Assembly: GCA_913063155.1 (NCBI GenBank)
Contig: CAJXYU010000001.1
Location: 248,001-312,000, forward strand
Length of the DNA stretch: 64,000 nucleotides
Reading direction: 5' to 3'
Source of the DNA: an uncultured Desulfovibrio sp.
GTDB lineage: Bacteria > Desulfobacterota > Desulfovibrionia > Desulfovibrionales > Desulfovibrionaceae
Under the pieces are notes generated by a model. It was not told the origin of the DNA, did not search any database, and saw only the letters and a program-made list of their open reading frames with translations. Numbering within the stretch: position 1 is the first letter of the stretch; each line of letters opens with the position of its first letter. The position numbers and the translations under genes are program-made. Positions 34,994-43,676 of this stretch are shown here, piece by piece.

Positions 34994-35036
34994 AAAAAAA
35001 GAAGGTCGCCCGAGGGGGCGAAACCCCTGAGCGACC
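34994..35036 (-). terminator. Terminator reading leftward from the rnhB side
   Basis: On the minus strand GGTCGC..AGGGG pairs with CCCCT..GCGACC (35031-35036 with 35004-35009 as the base) and is followed by TTCTTTTTTT. It may end the translation operon or an element transcript. Confidence 0.75.
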
Positions 35037-35076
35037 AAGCTGGCTCAATTGGCGACTGCGCGTCAGCGCACACACT

Positions 35077-35124
35077 TCATGAAAACAAACTACCCTGCTC
35101 AATCTTCTTTTCGGGCGCCACGCC
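35077..35124 (-). pseudogene. Diverged copy of the rnhB 3' end (putative att remnant)
   Basis: The minus strand encodes [15 protein letters not shown] and a stop, nearly the same as the C-terminus of the intact RNase HII gene ([14 protein letters not shown]). Over 42 bases (35083-35124 versus 35761-35802) 36 match, in the same orientation. Similarity stops abruptly upstream of the GV codons. Direct copies of a gene's 3' end on each side of a short segment are the usual footprint of an element integrated into that 3' end. Confidence 0.75.
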
Positions 35125-35154
35125 TTGATGCCACCCCCAAGCCACCGCCCGACC

Positions 35155-35183
35155 TTGACAATTCGCCGCCCCCTGTGGCTAAC
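35155..35183 (+). promoter_or_regulatory. Candidate promoter of the C4-like RNA
   Basis: A consensus TTGACA (35155-35160) is followed after 17 bp by GCTAAC (35178-35183); a transcript would begin near 35190. Confidence 0.45.
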
Positions 35184-35189
35184 TGACCG

Positions 35190-35246
35190 TGGTGCTAGTC
35201 ACACCAACACAGACGGCTACCACACCCGTTAGAAGTGGTTTTTTTG
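35190..35246 (+). ncRNA. C4-like antisense small RNA
   Basis: A predicted RNA of about 57 nt with hairpin TGGTG-N7-CACCA (about 35190-35206) and a terminator hairpin ACCAC-N11-GTGGT (35219-35239) ending in seven T. Two loop segments are complementary to the leader just downstream: TAGTCACA (35196-35203) to TGTGACTA (35343-35350), extended by CACAGA (35208-35213) to TCTGTG (35335-35340), and CCACACCC (35220-35227) to GGGTGGGG (35288-35295, one mismatch). In phages P1 and P7 the C4 RNA is cut from the leader of the icd-ant message and blocks its translation through just such paired segments. Assignment to that family is my inference from structure and layout. Confidence 0.55.
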
Positions 35247-35284
35247 TGTCCTCCCAGAGGAGGCGCAATTTTCTCGCACTTCAT

Positions 35285-35359
35285 GCCGGGTGGGGGCCGA
35301 ATACAATACCCTTCGGGGGAATACGCCCGCAGCTTCTGTGGCTGTGACTACCTCCCGGC
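35285..35359 (+). promoter_or_regulatory. Structured leader, predicted target of the C4-like RNA
   Basis: GCCGGG (35285-35290) pairs with CCCGGC (35354-35359) to close a large stem-loop that holds both segments complementary to the upstream small RNA. A second small stem (CCCTTCGGGG region, about 35309-35318) lies inside. It sits 49 bases before the first small ORF. Confidence 0.5.
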
Positions 35360-35407
35360 ATTTTGCATTTCGTGGGATGCCGATAGTCAACACACAGGAG
35401 GTGCCGC

Positions 35408-35488
35408 ATGGCACAAATCACCTTTCCCCCTTCCCGGAAAATCCGCATCGCGATCACGCAACCGGCAACGCAGGAGGCAACATCATGA
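35408..35488 (+). CDS. 26-aa leader-type small ORF (icd-like position)
   Basis: MAQITFPPSRKIRIAITQPA... is a 26-codon frame with an excellent AGGAGG site 6 bases before the ATG. Its TGA overlaps the ATG of the next frame (ATGA), so the two are translationally coupled, as icd and ant are in P1. Too short for a family call. Confidence 0.5.
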   Translation: MAQITFPPSRKIRIAITQPATQEATS

Positions 35489-35688
35489 CTCCTGAAAACG
35501 CCCGGCACCAACTCTATCTTGTTTCGTATTCCCTCGAGGAACTGGCCAAGATATCCCAGGATGGGGCCGCCCCGGTGAAGCTCGACAGCACTTTGGACCT
35601 TCTTTCCGAGATCATGCTGGACGCCATCGCTGTCATCCATCCGTATATCCCGGAAACAACGATCCCGCCTTTGGGCAGCGTGAGATGA
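35485..35688 (+). CDS. 67-aa protein of the C4-like cassette, function unknown
   Basis: MTPENARHQLYLVSYSLEELAKI... is a small acidic helical protein with AGGAGG 7 bases upstream, coupled to the preceding 26-codon frame. I do not recognise a domain; it is far shorter than P1 Ant, so it is not an antirepressor homologue by size. It lies within the segment bounded by the two rnhB 3' copies. Confidence 0.55.
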   Translation: MTPENARHQLYLVSYSLEELAKISQDGAAPVKLDSTLDLLSEIMLDAIAVIHPYIPETTIPPLGSVR

Positions 35689-35757
35689 CAAACGACAATA
35701 AACACCCCGGTCAGCTTATCGCCAACCGGAGTTTCATTTCACTATCCTGGGAGCAAC

Positions 35758-36396
35758 CTAGAACAAGCTGCCCTGCTCGATCTTCTTCTCGGGCACCACG
35801 CCCCTGAAAGTCAGCCGATGCATCCGGCAAGGCCCGTGCTCTTCAATCGCCGCATAATGCGCCTTGGTGCCGTACCCCATATGCACGTCGAAACCATACC
35901 CCGGGTACCGCCCGGCCAACTTGCACATGAGCCGGTCCCGAAAGGTCTTGGCCATGATGGAGGCCGCCGAGATGGCGGGTATCTTGCCGTCGCCCTGGAT
36001 GACGTACTTCTGGGGAATGTCGTCTTTGAGCGCGTGAGGAGGGATGGTCTTGTTGCCGTCGATGAGCAGCTGCAGGGGCTCGCCCTTCAGATGGCGTACG
36101 GCCCGCCCCATGGCCATGAACGTGGCCTGGAGAATATTGATGCCGTCAATCTCCCGCGGCCAGGCCACCCCGACGGCCCAGCACACGGCCTGTTCTCGGA
36201 TGGCCCCGTACAGGGTCTCGCGCGTCTCGGGGGTGAGCTTCTTGGAATCGTTCAGCCCCGGCAGGTCGTAGGACTCGGGCAGGATGACCGCACCGGCCAC
36301 CACAGGCCCGGCCAGACAGCCGCGCCCGGCCTCGTCCACCCCGGCGATGCTCTCGGGGTCGAGATACCTTCCATCAAGCAGGGAAAGCATATCCAT
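35758..36396 (-). CDS. rnhB: Ribonuclease HII
   Basis: A 212-residue RNase HII that cleaves RNA in RNA-DNA hybrids, including single ribonucleotides. The active site motif [20 protein letters not shown] (about 17-36) gives the first acidic residues (DE), with a further Asp in [12 protein letters not shown] 36396 is preferred, with AAAGG upstream; the longer frame reaches into the terminator of rplS. The 3' end recurs 680 bases downstream. Confidence 0.95.
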   Translation of the reverse strand: MDMLSLLDGRYLDPESIAGVDEAGRGCLAGPVVAGAVILPESYDLPGLNDSKKLTPETRETLYGAIREQAVCWAVGVAWPREIDGINILQATFMAMGRAVRHLKGEPLQLLIDGNKTIPPHALKDDIPQKYVIQGDGKIPAISAASIMAKTFRDRLMCKLAGRYPGYGFDVHMGYGTKAHYAAIEEHGPCRMHRLTFRGVVPEKKIEQGSLF

Positions 36397-36423
36397 GGGG
36401 CCGCCTTTCAAGTTTTTCAGAGG

Positions 36424-36475
36424 AAACAAAAACAACTCCGCCGCCGCACCGGACGAACCGATACGGCGGGGAGTT
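36424..36475 (-). terminator. Terminator-like hairpin between rplS and rnhB
   Basis: On the minus strand CTCCCCGCCG...CGGCGGCGGAG forms an imperfect GC-rich stem followed by TTGTTTTTGTTT. It could reduce rnhB expression relative to the ribosomal genes. Confidence 0.55.
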
Positions 36476-36524
36476 CAAATTCGTATCAAGACGCCAACCC
36501 GTCATGCGGGTCGAAGCAGCGGGA

Positions 36525-36875
36525 TTATTCCCAGATCTGCTTGGACTTGATGCGGGCGGCCTTACCGCGCAGGTTGCGCAGGTAGTAGATGCGGCTCTGG
36601 CGCACTTTACCTTCGGAAACCACTTCCACGCGGTCGATGAACGGGGAATGCATCGGGAAGACGCGCTCGACGCCCACGCCGTCGGAAATCTTGCGGACGG
36701 TGAAGGTGGAATCGGTGGTGCCGCGGCGAACGCGGAGAACTGCGCCCTGGAAGACCTGGATGCGCTCTTTTTCACCTTCGATGATGCGGAAGTGAACCTT
36801 GACGGTGTCACCGGCCTTGAATGCGGGAACATCAAGGCGAAGGTGTTCGGATTCGATTTTTTTCATGATATCCAT
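36525..36875 (-). CDS. rplS: 50S ribosomal protein L19
   Basis: A 116-residue L19 with the signature [30 protein letters not shown] core and a C-terminal [15 protein letters not shown] start at ATG 36875 ([12 protein letters not shown]), with AAAGGAG 7 bases upstream. It lies 28 bases after trmD, in the standard rpsP-rimM-trmD-rplS order. Confidence 0.95.
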   Translation of the reverse strand: MDIMKKIESEHLRLDVPAFKAGDTVKVHFRIIEGEKERIQVFQGAVLRVRRGTTDSTFTVRKISDGVGVERVFPMHSPFIDRVEVVSEGKVRQSRIYYLRNLRGKAARIKSKQIWE

Positions 36876-36903
36876 GACTAAACTCCTTTCTCGAAAAACT
36901 ATT

Positions 36904-38199
36904 CTAAAATTCATCCGCCAGAAGCCGGTCCACCGTGATGGTTACCGCACTGCGCACAGACAGATGATTGTATTCATCCAGATAACGGATCGGCCGGATG
37001 ATTCCCTCGGCCCTGTCGAGCACTTCGTCGGCCAGGCCGTGCCCGGTGCCGAAGATCAACAGAACCGGTTGTCTTTCCAGCCTATCGCGGACCCAATCGT
37101 AGGTCAGCGGGGCCGGTGCGTTCTTTCTCCGATCCAGCTTCGCAGACGTTGCCGCGAGCAGGGGACTTTGCCCTGTTCTGGACTGGATGTCAAGGATCGC
37201 AGACTGAATATCGTCCACGACGCTCACGACGGACAAGGCCTCCGCCCGATCCGGGTTCGCCTTGCTTCCGGCTCCTGTAAGCCAGTGACTTAACAGGTTT
37301 TCAGCAAGCGCCTTCTGATCCTCGATGGGCGTCACCGCATAAAACCCGCCTACATTGTAGGAACGGGAGACGCGGGAAATATCGTGAATGTCGAGGTTTG
37401 TCAAAGACACGGCCACCTTTTCCCCGAACTTGTTCAACACCGGGTAATGAACCAGCGCCAGATACAGATTCCGGCCCAGCATGGTCCGGTCCAGACCGCG
37501 CAGGCAGTCGATGTCTTCCTGGATCAACTCCGACCCGGCCAGCATGTCCGGCCTGCGGTGCAAAGTCTGCTTCAGCGCCTCTTCGCGCCGCCACTGCGCG
37601 ATCCTGCCGTGGTCGCCGCAGGAGAGCACCTTCGGGACCTTGTGGCCCTGATATTCGTCCGGCCGGGTATAGTGCGGATATTCCAGCAGACCGGCCGAAT
37701 GACTCTCCTCTTCCCCGGAATCCTCGTGCCCCATGAACTCGGGCAACAGCCGGGCCACGGACTCCACCATGCACACGGCGGCGGCTTCCCCACCGTTGAG
37801 CACATAGTCGCCCATGCTGACCAGCTCCACCGGGTAGAGATCCAGCAGGCGTTCGTCAATACCCTCGTAGCGACCGCAAAGAATGGTCACGTCCTGTTCC
37901 CGGACCAGTTCGCGGGCCATGGATTGGTCGAACCGACGACCACGCGGGGACATCATCAGGATGCGGCCGGGCCGCTCAATGGAGTCGAGGGCCTTGCCCA
38001 GCGGTTCCAGCATCATGACCATGCCCGGCCCGCCGCCGTAGGGACGGTCGTCCACGGTTCGATGCTTGTCGACGGTGAAGTCGCGCGGATTGACGTGATC
38101 GAAGGCGACAATGCCGGATTGGACAGCCTTGCCCATCAGCCCTGCATTGAGCGGGGAGTCGAAGAACTCCGGAAAAAGACTGACGAAATGGAAATTCAT
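36904..38199 (-). CDS. trmD: TrmD tRNA (m1G37) methyltransferase fused to a second SPOUT domain
   Basis: A 431-residue two-domain protein. The first 240 residues are TrmD, with [14 protein letters not shown] and the SAM-knot segment [32 protein letters not shown]; it methylates G37 of tRNAs to prevent frameshifting. The last 190 residues ([33 protein letters not shown]... [14 protein letters not shown]) match the TM1570-type SPOUT methyltransferase family, found as a free-standing neighbour of trmD in Thermotoga. The RNA target of the second domain is unknown. The gene lies between rimM and rplS. Confidence 0.92.
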   Translation of the reverse strand: MNFHFVSLFPEFFDSPLNAGLMGKAVQSGIVAFDHVNPRDFTVDKHRTVDDRPYGGGPGMVMMLEPLGKALDSIERPGRILMMSPRGRRFDQSMARELVREQDVTILCGRYEGIDERLLDLYPVELVSMGDYVLNGGEAAAVCMVESVARLLPEFMGHEDSGEEESHSAGLLEYPHYTRPDEYQGHKVPKVLSCGDHGRIAQWRREEALKQTLHRRPDMLAGSELIQEDIDCLRGLDRTMLGRNLYLALVHYPVLNKFGEKVAVSLTNLDIHDISRVSRSYNVGGFYAVTPIEDQKALAENLLSHWLTGAGSKANPDRAEALSVVSVVDDIQSAILDIQSRTGQSPLLAATSAKLDRRKNAPAPLTYDWVRDRLERQPVLLIFGTGHGLADEVLDRAEGIIRPIRYLDEYNHLSVRSAVTITVDRLLADEF

Positions 38200-38223
38200 A
38201 AGAGCGTCCGCTCCGGACGGGAG

Positions 38224-38832
38224 CTACTTGGAAGAGGGTTTCTTCTTGTTGGTGCGTCTGGGGGCCGCTTTTTTCTTTTCGGGCTCGGGGTTCTCGTAGA
38301 GATCCACCAAACCTTCGGGCGGAGCGACGACAATGGTCTCCCCTTCCATATCCACATCCAGAACGAACTCAGGGACGGCGGGCAGGAGCACTTCCTTCTT
38401 GTCGGGCGTGGCAATGACCCAGACATCGTGGCCCGGGGCCTCGATGAATCCCTTGAGAACGCCCAACGGCGCACCGTCCTCAAGGACCACGTCGAATCCC
38501 TCCACCTGGTAAAGGTAGAACTCGTCGTCCTCTACTTCGGGGAGGTCCGCAGCGCGCACCAGTACCTCGGCGCCGCGCAGCTCCTCGGAGCGGTTGCGGT
38601 CGGCGACCTGATTGACCGTCATGAGCACCATGCCCTTGTGCATGCGCCACGACTGAACGGTGACGGGCTGTGGCCGCCGCCTGCCTTCCCGCAGGAAGAT
38701 CCGTTTTATCTCATCGAAGAGAAAAGGGGAGTCCGCAAAGCTCTTGATGCAGAACTCCCCTCGGATGCCATGCGGCTTGACCACTTTCCCGACAAGGATG
38801 AACTCCTTGTCGTTGAGGGCGGTCTTGTTCAC
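38224..38832 (-). CDS. rimM: Ribosome maturation factor RimM
   Basis: A 202-residue RimM, needed for maturation of the 30S head domain. The N-terminal GKVVKPHGIRGEFCIKSFAD and PRC-barrel part (EFYLYQVEGFDVVLEDG, GHDVWVIATPDKKEVLLPAV) are typical. The C-terminal tail is Lys/Arg-rich (KKKAAPRRTNKKKPSSK). It starts at GTG 38832, six bases after the KH gene stop, so translation is probably coupled. Confidence 0.92.
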   Translation of the reverse strand: MNKTALNDKEFILVGKVVKPHGIRGEFCIKSFADSPFLFDEIKRIFLREGRRRPQPVTVQSWRMHKGMVLMTVNQVADRNRSEELRGAEVLVRAADLPEVEDDEFYLYQVEGFDVVLEDGAPLGVLKGFIEAPGHDVWVIATPDKKEVLLPAVPEFVLDVDMEGETIVVAPPEGLVDLYENPEPEKKKAAPRRTNKKKPSSK

Positions 38833-38838
38833 TGGACT

Positions 38839-39072
38839 CTATTCGAGGATTTCCAGAACGGAACGCTTCTTGGCCTTGGTGGATGCCGCACCCAAAAGGG
38901 TACGCATTGCACGCGCGGTCCGTCCCTGCTTTCCGATCACCTTGCCAAGGTCATCCTTGGCGACCTTCAGCTCAAGAACAGAGGTCTGTTCACCCTCGAC
39001 TTCAGTCACTCGCACTTCGTCCGGGTTGTCCACAAGGGACTTGGCGATGTACTCAATCATCTCTTTCAGCAT
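38839..39072 (-). CDS. khpA: KH-domain RNA-binding protein (KhpA/YlqC type)
   Basis: A 77-residue single KH domain with the [18 protein letters not shown] core (GXXG loop as GKQG). In the family it binds structured RNA, often with KhpB. Its place between rpsP and rimM is conserved in many bacteria. Confidence 0.9.
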   Translation of the reverse strand: MLKEMIEYIAKSLVDNPDEVRVTEVEGEQTSVLELKVAKDDLGKVIGKQGRTARAMRTLLGAASTKAKKRSVLEILE

Positions 39073-39167
39073 GTCGAACTACCTCCAGGTACAGGCACAA
39101 TGTTCACTAGCGCCCTAGGACTAATATGAGCTTCCACCAAGCACACCGGAACGAGGCCAGCGAATGA

Positions 39168-39407
39168 CTACTTTCCAGCCTGCTTGAGCAGGGAACGAAC
39201 GGTGTTGGAGGGCTCGGCGCCGCGCGCCAGCCACTTTTCAACCTTTTCCATGTCGATCTGCATTTCGGCAGGTTCAACCATGGGATTGTAGTGTCCCAGG
39301 TACTCGCTCGGACGGCCGTCGCGACGCTTGGCGCCGTCAATGGCCACGATGCGATAGAAGGGACGCTTCTTGGAACCCATACGGGTCAGTCTGATCTTCA
39401 TTGCCAT
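39168..39407 (-). CDS. rpsP: 30S ribosomal protein S16
   Basis: A 79-residue S16 with the family start [31 protein letters not shown] pattern. It follows ffh and precedes the KH gene in the usual operon. Confidence 0.96.
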   Translation of the reverse strand: MAMKIRLTRMGSKKRPFYRIVAIDGAKRRDGRPSEYLGHYNPMVEPAEMQIDMEKVEKWLARGAEPSNTVRSLLKQAGK

Positions 39408-39506
39408 GGTGTTAATACCCCCATTAAATTATTTGATAAGTTTTCAACCCTGAAAAGGCAAGGTCGTGTGCAAGTTTATAAAAGCCAAAAGCTTTCTGCC
39501 TGATCA

Positions 39507-41048
39507 TTAACGCTTTTTCTTTTTGCGCTGCTTCTTTCCAAGCTTTTTCTTCTTGCGCTCCTTAAGCGTCTTCTTGGAAATGGAACGCTTTCCTGCGTCC
39601 TCCATTCCATCCATGCCGGGCATTCCGGGCATCCCCGGCATTCCAGGCATTCCCGGCATTCCGCCGGGCATCCCACCCATTGCGGCCATGCTGTCCATGT
39701 CGGTCGGCATGCCCTTGGGCAGTTTGGGAAATTTTCCTTTCTTACCTTTGCCGCCGCCCATCATCTTGGACATCATTTTGGACATCTGGTTGAAGTTCTT
39801 CAACAGCGCGTTGACGTCCTTGACCTCGTTGCCCGAACCGCGCGCGATACGTTCCTTGCGGCTCTGATTGATGACCTTGGGGTTGCGGCGTTCCGCCATG
39901 GTCATGGAGTTGATGATGGCCTCGGTGCGATTCATCTCGTCTTCCGGCAGCTGGGCGTCGCCGAGCTGCTTCATGAGGCCGCCCATACCCGGAATGAGCT
40001 TGAGAAGCCCTTCCAGGGATCCAAGCTTTTTGATCTTGCGCATCTGGCTGCGAAAATCTTCCAGGTCGAACTGAGCCTTGGCCATCTTCTCGGCCATGTC
40101 CTTGGCTTCGTCCTCGTCGATGGTGGTCTGCGCCTTTTCGATGAGGGTGAGCATGTCGCCCATGCCGAGGATGCGGGAAGCAATGCGGTCCGGGTAGAAA
40201 AGCTCCATGTCGGACAGCTTTTCACCCACGCCCACGAACTTCACGGACTTGCCTACGACGGACTTGATGGACAGGGCCGCGCCGCCTCGGGCGTCGCCGT
40301 CCATCTTGGTCAGCACCACGCCGGTGATGTCGAGCTGTTCGTTGAACTTGTCGGCGACGGTTACAGCGTCCTGACCTGTCATGGCGTCGGCCACGAAAAG
40401 TATTTCATCCGGGGTGCACTGGGCCTTGATGTCGGAAAGCTCCTCCATCAGGGGCTCGTCGATGTGCAGCCGCCCCGCGGTGTCGAACAGGATCAGGTCG
40501 CATCCCTGTTCCTGCGCCTTGACCAGCGCGTCCTTGCAGATGTCCACCGGATTCATGTCCGGAGTGGACGGATAGGCGGGAACGTCGAGCTGCCTGGCCA
40601 GCGTATGCAACTGATCGATTGCCGCCGGGCGGTAGACGTCGGCCGGGACCAAGTACGGTTTGCGCTTGTGGTTCTTGCGCAGGAAAAGTGCGATCTTGCC
40701 GGACGAAGTCGTCTTACCCGACCCCTGCAGGCCCACCATCATGACCTTGAGCGGCGAGGCTTTCAGATCCAAGCCGGTCTGTTCGCCGCCCAGCAGCTCG
40801 GTGAGCTCCTCGTTGACGATTTTGACCACCTGCTGACCGGGATTGAGCCCCTTCATGACGTCTTCGCCGAGGGCCCGCTCCTTGATCTGGTCCACAAATT
40901 GTTTGACGACCTTGTAGTTGACGTCCGCTTCCAGCAGGGCGAGACGAACCTCGCGCAATCCCTCCTTGATGTTGTCTTCATCAAGGCGGGCCTTGCCGCT
41001 GAACTTCTTGAACGCGTTGCTTAATCTGTCTTGAAGGCTGTCGAACAA
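39507..41048 (-). CDS. ffh: Signal recognition particle protein Ffh
   Basis: A 513-residue SRP54 GTPase that, with 4.5S RNA, targets nascent membrane proteins. NG domain motifs are GLQGSGKTTSSGK (about 106-118), DTAGRL and TKMDGDARGG; the M domain follows from about 300. The C-terminus has a PGM-type run of Met/Gly/Pro repeats (about 455-480) and then a strongly basic tail (KERKKKKLGKKQRKKKKR). It heads the ribosomal/translation operon. Confidence 0.96.
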   Translation of the reverse strand: MFDSLQDRLSNAFKKFSGKARLDEDNIKEGLREVRLALLEADVNYKVVKQFVDQIKERALGEDVMKGLNPGQQVVKIVNEELTELLGGEQTGLDLKASPLKVMMVGLQGSGKTTSSGKIALFLRKNHKRKPYLVPADVYRPAAIDQLHTLARQLDVPAYPSTPDMNPVDICKDALVKAQEQGCDLILFDTAGRLHIDEPLMEELSDIKAQCTPDEILFVADAMTGQDAVTVADKFNEQLDITGVVLTKMDGDARGGAALSIKSVVGKSVKFVGVGEKLSDMELFYPDRIASRILGMGDMLTLIEKAQTTIDEDEAKDMAEKMAKAQFDLEDFRSQMRKIKKLGSLEGLLKLIPGMGGLMKQLGDAQLPEDEMNRTEAIINSMTMAERRNPKVINQSRKERIARGSGNEVKDVNALLKNFNQMSKMMSKMMGGGKGKKGKFPKLPKGMPTDMDSMAAMGGMPGGMPGMPGMPGMPGMPGMDGMEDAGKRSISKKTLKERKKKKLGKKQRKKKKR

Positions 41049-41175
41049 CTCACATCTCCCGGTATTCTCTCATTTTCCACGCACCAAAGACCCCTCCAGC
41101 GCGGGCAAAGAGTTCGTGAGTTATGATATTGTCAAGGATTAGTCAAGCACAGGCTTACACCCGTCACAAACCGGA

Positions 41176-41871
41176 TCAGAGCGAGGAGCCCTGCCGGGGC
41201 TGTCCGGACACCCGCTTCAGCAACTCAGGACCGTCGAGTCCTATCTTGTTCACCCCGCAGGACACGGGCCAGACTTTAAGCCGTTCCGCGGGCAGGGGGG
41301 CGAAAACCCGTCCGAACCAGTCGGCTTCCGTGACGGAATGGTCCAGCCACAGATCCCGATACCCTTCCCGGACGATGACCGGCATGCGATCATGAATGGG
41401 AGCCATGAGCTCATTGGCCCGGGTGGTCAGAATGCAGCAGGACCGAAGCACTTCGCCCGAACCGGAGTCGGTCCACCGATCACAGATGCCCGCAAACCAC
41501 AGGAGGCGGCCCGAGGCATGGGCGATGGCATGAGGATATTTGACGCGCCCCCGACGCTGCCATTCGTAAAAGGCTTCGGCGGGAATAAGGCAACGGCTCC
41601 GACGCATCGGTTCCCTGAAGGCGGGCTTGTCAAAGGCGGTTTCGCACCGGGCGTTCATGATACGCACTCCCATGCGGTTGCCCGAAACCTTGTCCTTTAT
41701 CCAGTACGGCACCAGCCCCCAGAGCAGCATGGCGCAGCCCTTCTGGGTCCGGGCCGGTATCCACGCACCCGGCGCCACGTTCCAGCTGGGCTCATACTTC
41801 GCGGGCACCGACGCACCGATCAGCTCTTCCAAACGTTTCCTGGAAACTCCCAAGGCAAACCGACCGCACAT
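41176..41871 (-). CDS. SOS response-associated peptidase / abasic-site shield (YedK/HMCES type)
   Basis: A 231-residue SRAP protein. It begins MCGRF, so after Met removal Cys2 can form the thiazolidine cross-link to abasic sites in single-stranded DNA. Other active-site elements are LIPAEAFYEW (Glu, about 110) and MAPIHDRMPVIV (His, about 165). Next to it is the antiporter gene on the same strand; I see no SOS box. Confidence 0.9.
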   Translation of the reverse strand: MCGRFALGVSRKRLEELIGASVPAKYEPSWNVAPGAWIPARTQKGCAMLLWGLVPYWIKDKVSGNRMGVRIMNARCETAFDKPAFREPMRRSRCLIPAEAFYEWQRRGRVKYPHAIAHASGRLLWFAGICDRWTDSGSGEVLRSCCILTTRANELMAPIHDRMPVIVREGYRDLWLDHSVTEADWFGRVFAPLPAERLKVWPVSCGVNKIGLDGPELLKRVSGQPRQGSSL

Positions 41872-41902
41872 ATATACCTCTATCTATGGCCCGTCTCACT
41901 TT

Positions 41903-43540
41903 TCATTTTTCAGCCGTCAGTTGCCCCCGGCTGCACAAGGCGTCAATCCATTCACAATCCTCCCCTTTGCGCAACTCTTTCTCGGCATGTTCGGCAAAAC
42001 CGGCCCCTGCATCGGAATACAGATTGAAGGCCGCGTCGGCGCCCGCTTCAAGAAGTTCGGGGACCTCGTCCTCAAACCGGGCCACGGCCACCAACCGCCC
42101 TCCGTACCCCATGCCCCGCGCCTGACGCAACATCCGCAGGTTGGCGGCATGGCTCAGGGTCGTCAGCACCAACCGGGCCTGACCGTCGTCGCTTCGCCGG
42201 ATGCGGTCCAGCAGTTCCCGGTCCGTGGCGTCGCCCACGAACACGTTGCGCCCCGCCACCTTGTTGGCTTCCACCACGGCGGGCTTGATGTCCGAACCGA
42301 TTACCACGTCACCATAACGCTCTCGCAACCAGTCGTACGCCCCCTGCCCCACTCGGCCCATACCCACCACGATGACCGCCGGAGATCCGATGTTCACCGG
42401 CTGTTCCTCGGGATGAAACCGCTCGCCTTCAAAACGGGCCAAGGGAATCTCGAACCTTCCGTAGAGCTTCAGAGCCATGGCGTTGAGCGGCGCCGCCACC
42501 ACGAACGACAGGGCCACGGCAATGGCCATGGCCAGCAGCCACATGGGCTCGAGCCAGCCGTTGCGCACGGCCAGCGCGCCCACGATGAGCCCGAACTCGC
42601 TGTAATTGGTCAGGGTCATGGCGGAAAGAAAGGAAGTGCGCGACCGCAGGGAAAAGCGCGTCAGCAACAGATGAAAGAGCGGCCCCTTGAGCAGGATGAA
42701 CGGCAGCAGTCCCAAGGCCACCACCACGGCCTCGGCCGTGGGCGATCCGGACAGGCCGATGCTGAGAAAAAAGCCCACCAGGAAGACATCCTTGAAGGAC
42801 AGCAAAGATTTGGAAATTTCATTCGCCTTGGGATGATTGGCCACCAGCAGGCCAATGACCAAAGCGCCCAGGTCGGGTTTGAGTCCTACCAGGCCGAAGA
42901 GCCCGGCCCCGACCACCAGGGACAAAGTGATGCCCAGCAGCACCACCAACTCGCCATGCCCGGTACGGTCCATGATCTTCATGCACACCCAGCGGATGCC
43001 CGGCAGGACGGCGATGAGCACCAACGCCCACCAGGAAGGGGCCTTGCCCGAGGCAAAGGTCATGAAAAGGACCGCCGCGATGTCCTGCACGATGAGAATG
43101 CCAACGGCCAGCCTGCCGTACAGGGAGGAGGACGCCCCCTGTTCCTCAAGAATCTTGACCACAAAGACCGTACTGGAGAAACTGAGGGAGAACGCCAGCA
43201 GCAGGGCCGTCCCCAGACCGAGGCCGGCGAACGGCCCCGAACCGGCAAAGGCCAGCCACATGAACAGGATGGTGAAGAAAACGATGGTGGCGGCCATATG
43301 GATAAGAGTAGTACCCCAGACCTCGGGCCGCATGAGACTCTTGATCCTCAGCTTGAGCCCGATGCCGAAAAGCATGAGCATGACGCCCGCGTCGGCAAAA
43401 TTCTCCAGAGTCTCGCCGCCCCGCACGCCCAGCGCCTGAAGCACGAACCCCGCGGCCAGGAATCCCACCAGGGGCGGGAGGTTGATGAAACGCGCCCCCA
43501 ACCCCAGCACAAACGCCAGCGTAATCCATAACGGGTCCAT
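41903..43540 (-). CDS. CPA2-family cation/proton antiporter with NAD-binding TrkA-N domain (Kef/YbaL-like)
   Basis: A 545-residue membrane antiporter. About 12 hydrophobic segments form the Na+/H+ exchanger domain (about 1-375), followed by a Rossmann TrkA-N domain (about 390-520, VIVVGMGRVGQGAYDWL). The layout is that of KefB/KefC/YbaL K+ efflux systems, which are gated by nucleotide or glutathione-type ligands. The divergent neighbour is a potassium-channel-like gene, so the locus appears devoted to K+ balance. Confidence 0.88.
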   Translation of the reverse strand: MDPLWITLAFVLGLGARFINLPPLVGFLAAGFVLQALGVRGGETLENFADAGVMLMLFGIGLKLRIKSLMRPEVWGTTLIHMAATIVFFTILFMWLAFAGSGPFAGLGLGTALLLAFSLSFSSTVFVVKILEEQGASSSLYGRLAVGILIVQDIAAVLFMTFASGKAPSWWALVLIAVLPGIRWVCMKIMDRTGHGELVVLLGITLSLVVGAGLFGLVGLKPDLGALVIGLLVANHPKANEISKSLLSFKDVFLVGFFLSIGLSGSPTAEAVVVALGLLPFILLKGPLFHLLLTRFSLRSRTSFLSAMTLTNYSEFGLIVGALAVRNGWLEPMWLLAMAIAVALSFVVAAPLNAMALKLYGRFEIPLARFEGERFHPEEQPVNIGSPAVIVVGMGRVGQGAYDWLRERYGDVVIGSDIKPAVVEANKVAGRNVFVGDATDRELLDRIRRSDDGQARLVLTTLSHAANLRMLRQARGMGYGGRLVAVARFEDEVPELLEAGADAAFNLYSDAGAGFAEHAEKELRKGEDCEWIDALCSRGQLTAEK

Positions 43541-43676
43541 CCATTCCCTCCTCGACTGTCAAAGGGCCTTTATAATCCGAATGATTGTAGCGAAACACTG
43601 TGCTATTCAGGGTACAATCCAATGGCATATAGTAGAGGCAAAAACATTTGATGGCAACGACACCAGAGGTTTTTTA

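Larger units (their letters stand above)
34411..35076. other. Gene-free stretch with multiple inverted repeats
   Basis: No credible gene. The stretch holds a 24-bp perfect hairpin (34635-34687), a 26-bp palindrome (34748-34773), a cruciform TTGAGCC-N18-GGCTCAA with inner GTCCC/GGGAC (34843-34874), an inverted copy of CAATTGAGCC at about 35042-35051, and a minus-strand terminator (34994-35036). The accumulation of repeats fits the edge of a decayed mobile element. Confidence 0.55.

Noticed and set aside
39600..39670. Short tandem DNA repeat (minisatellite or CRISPR-like)
   Set aside because: It is the codon repeat of Met-Pro-Gly units inside ffh, in frame and coding.
41627..43531. 634-aa open frame on the plus strand opposite the Kef-type antiporter
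   Set aside because: It is very His/Gln/Gly-rich with no ribosome binding site or domain; the opposite strand carries a clear membrane antiporter. High GC makes such shadow frames common.
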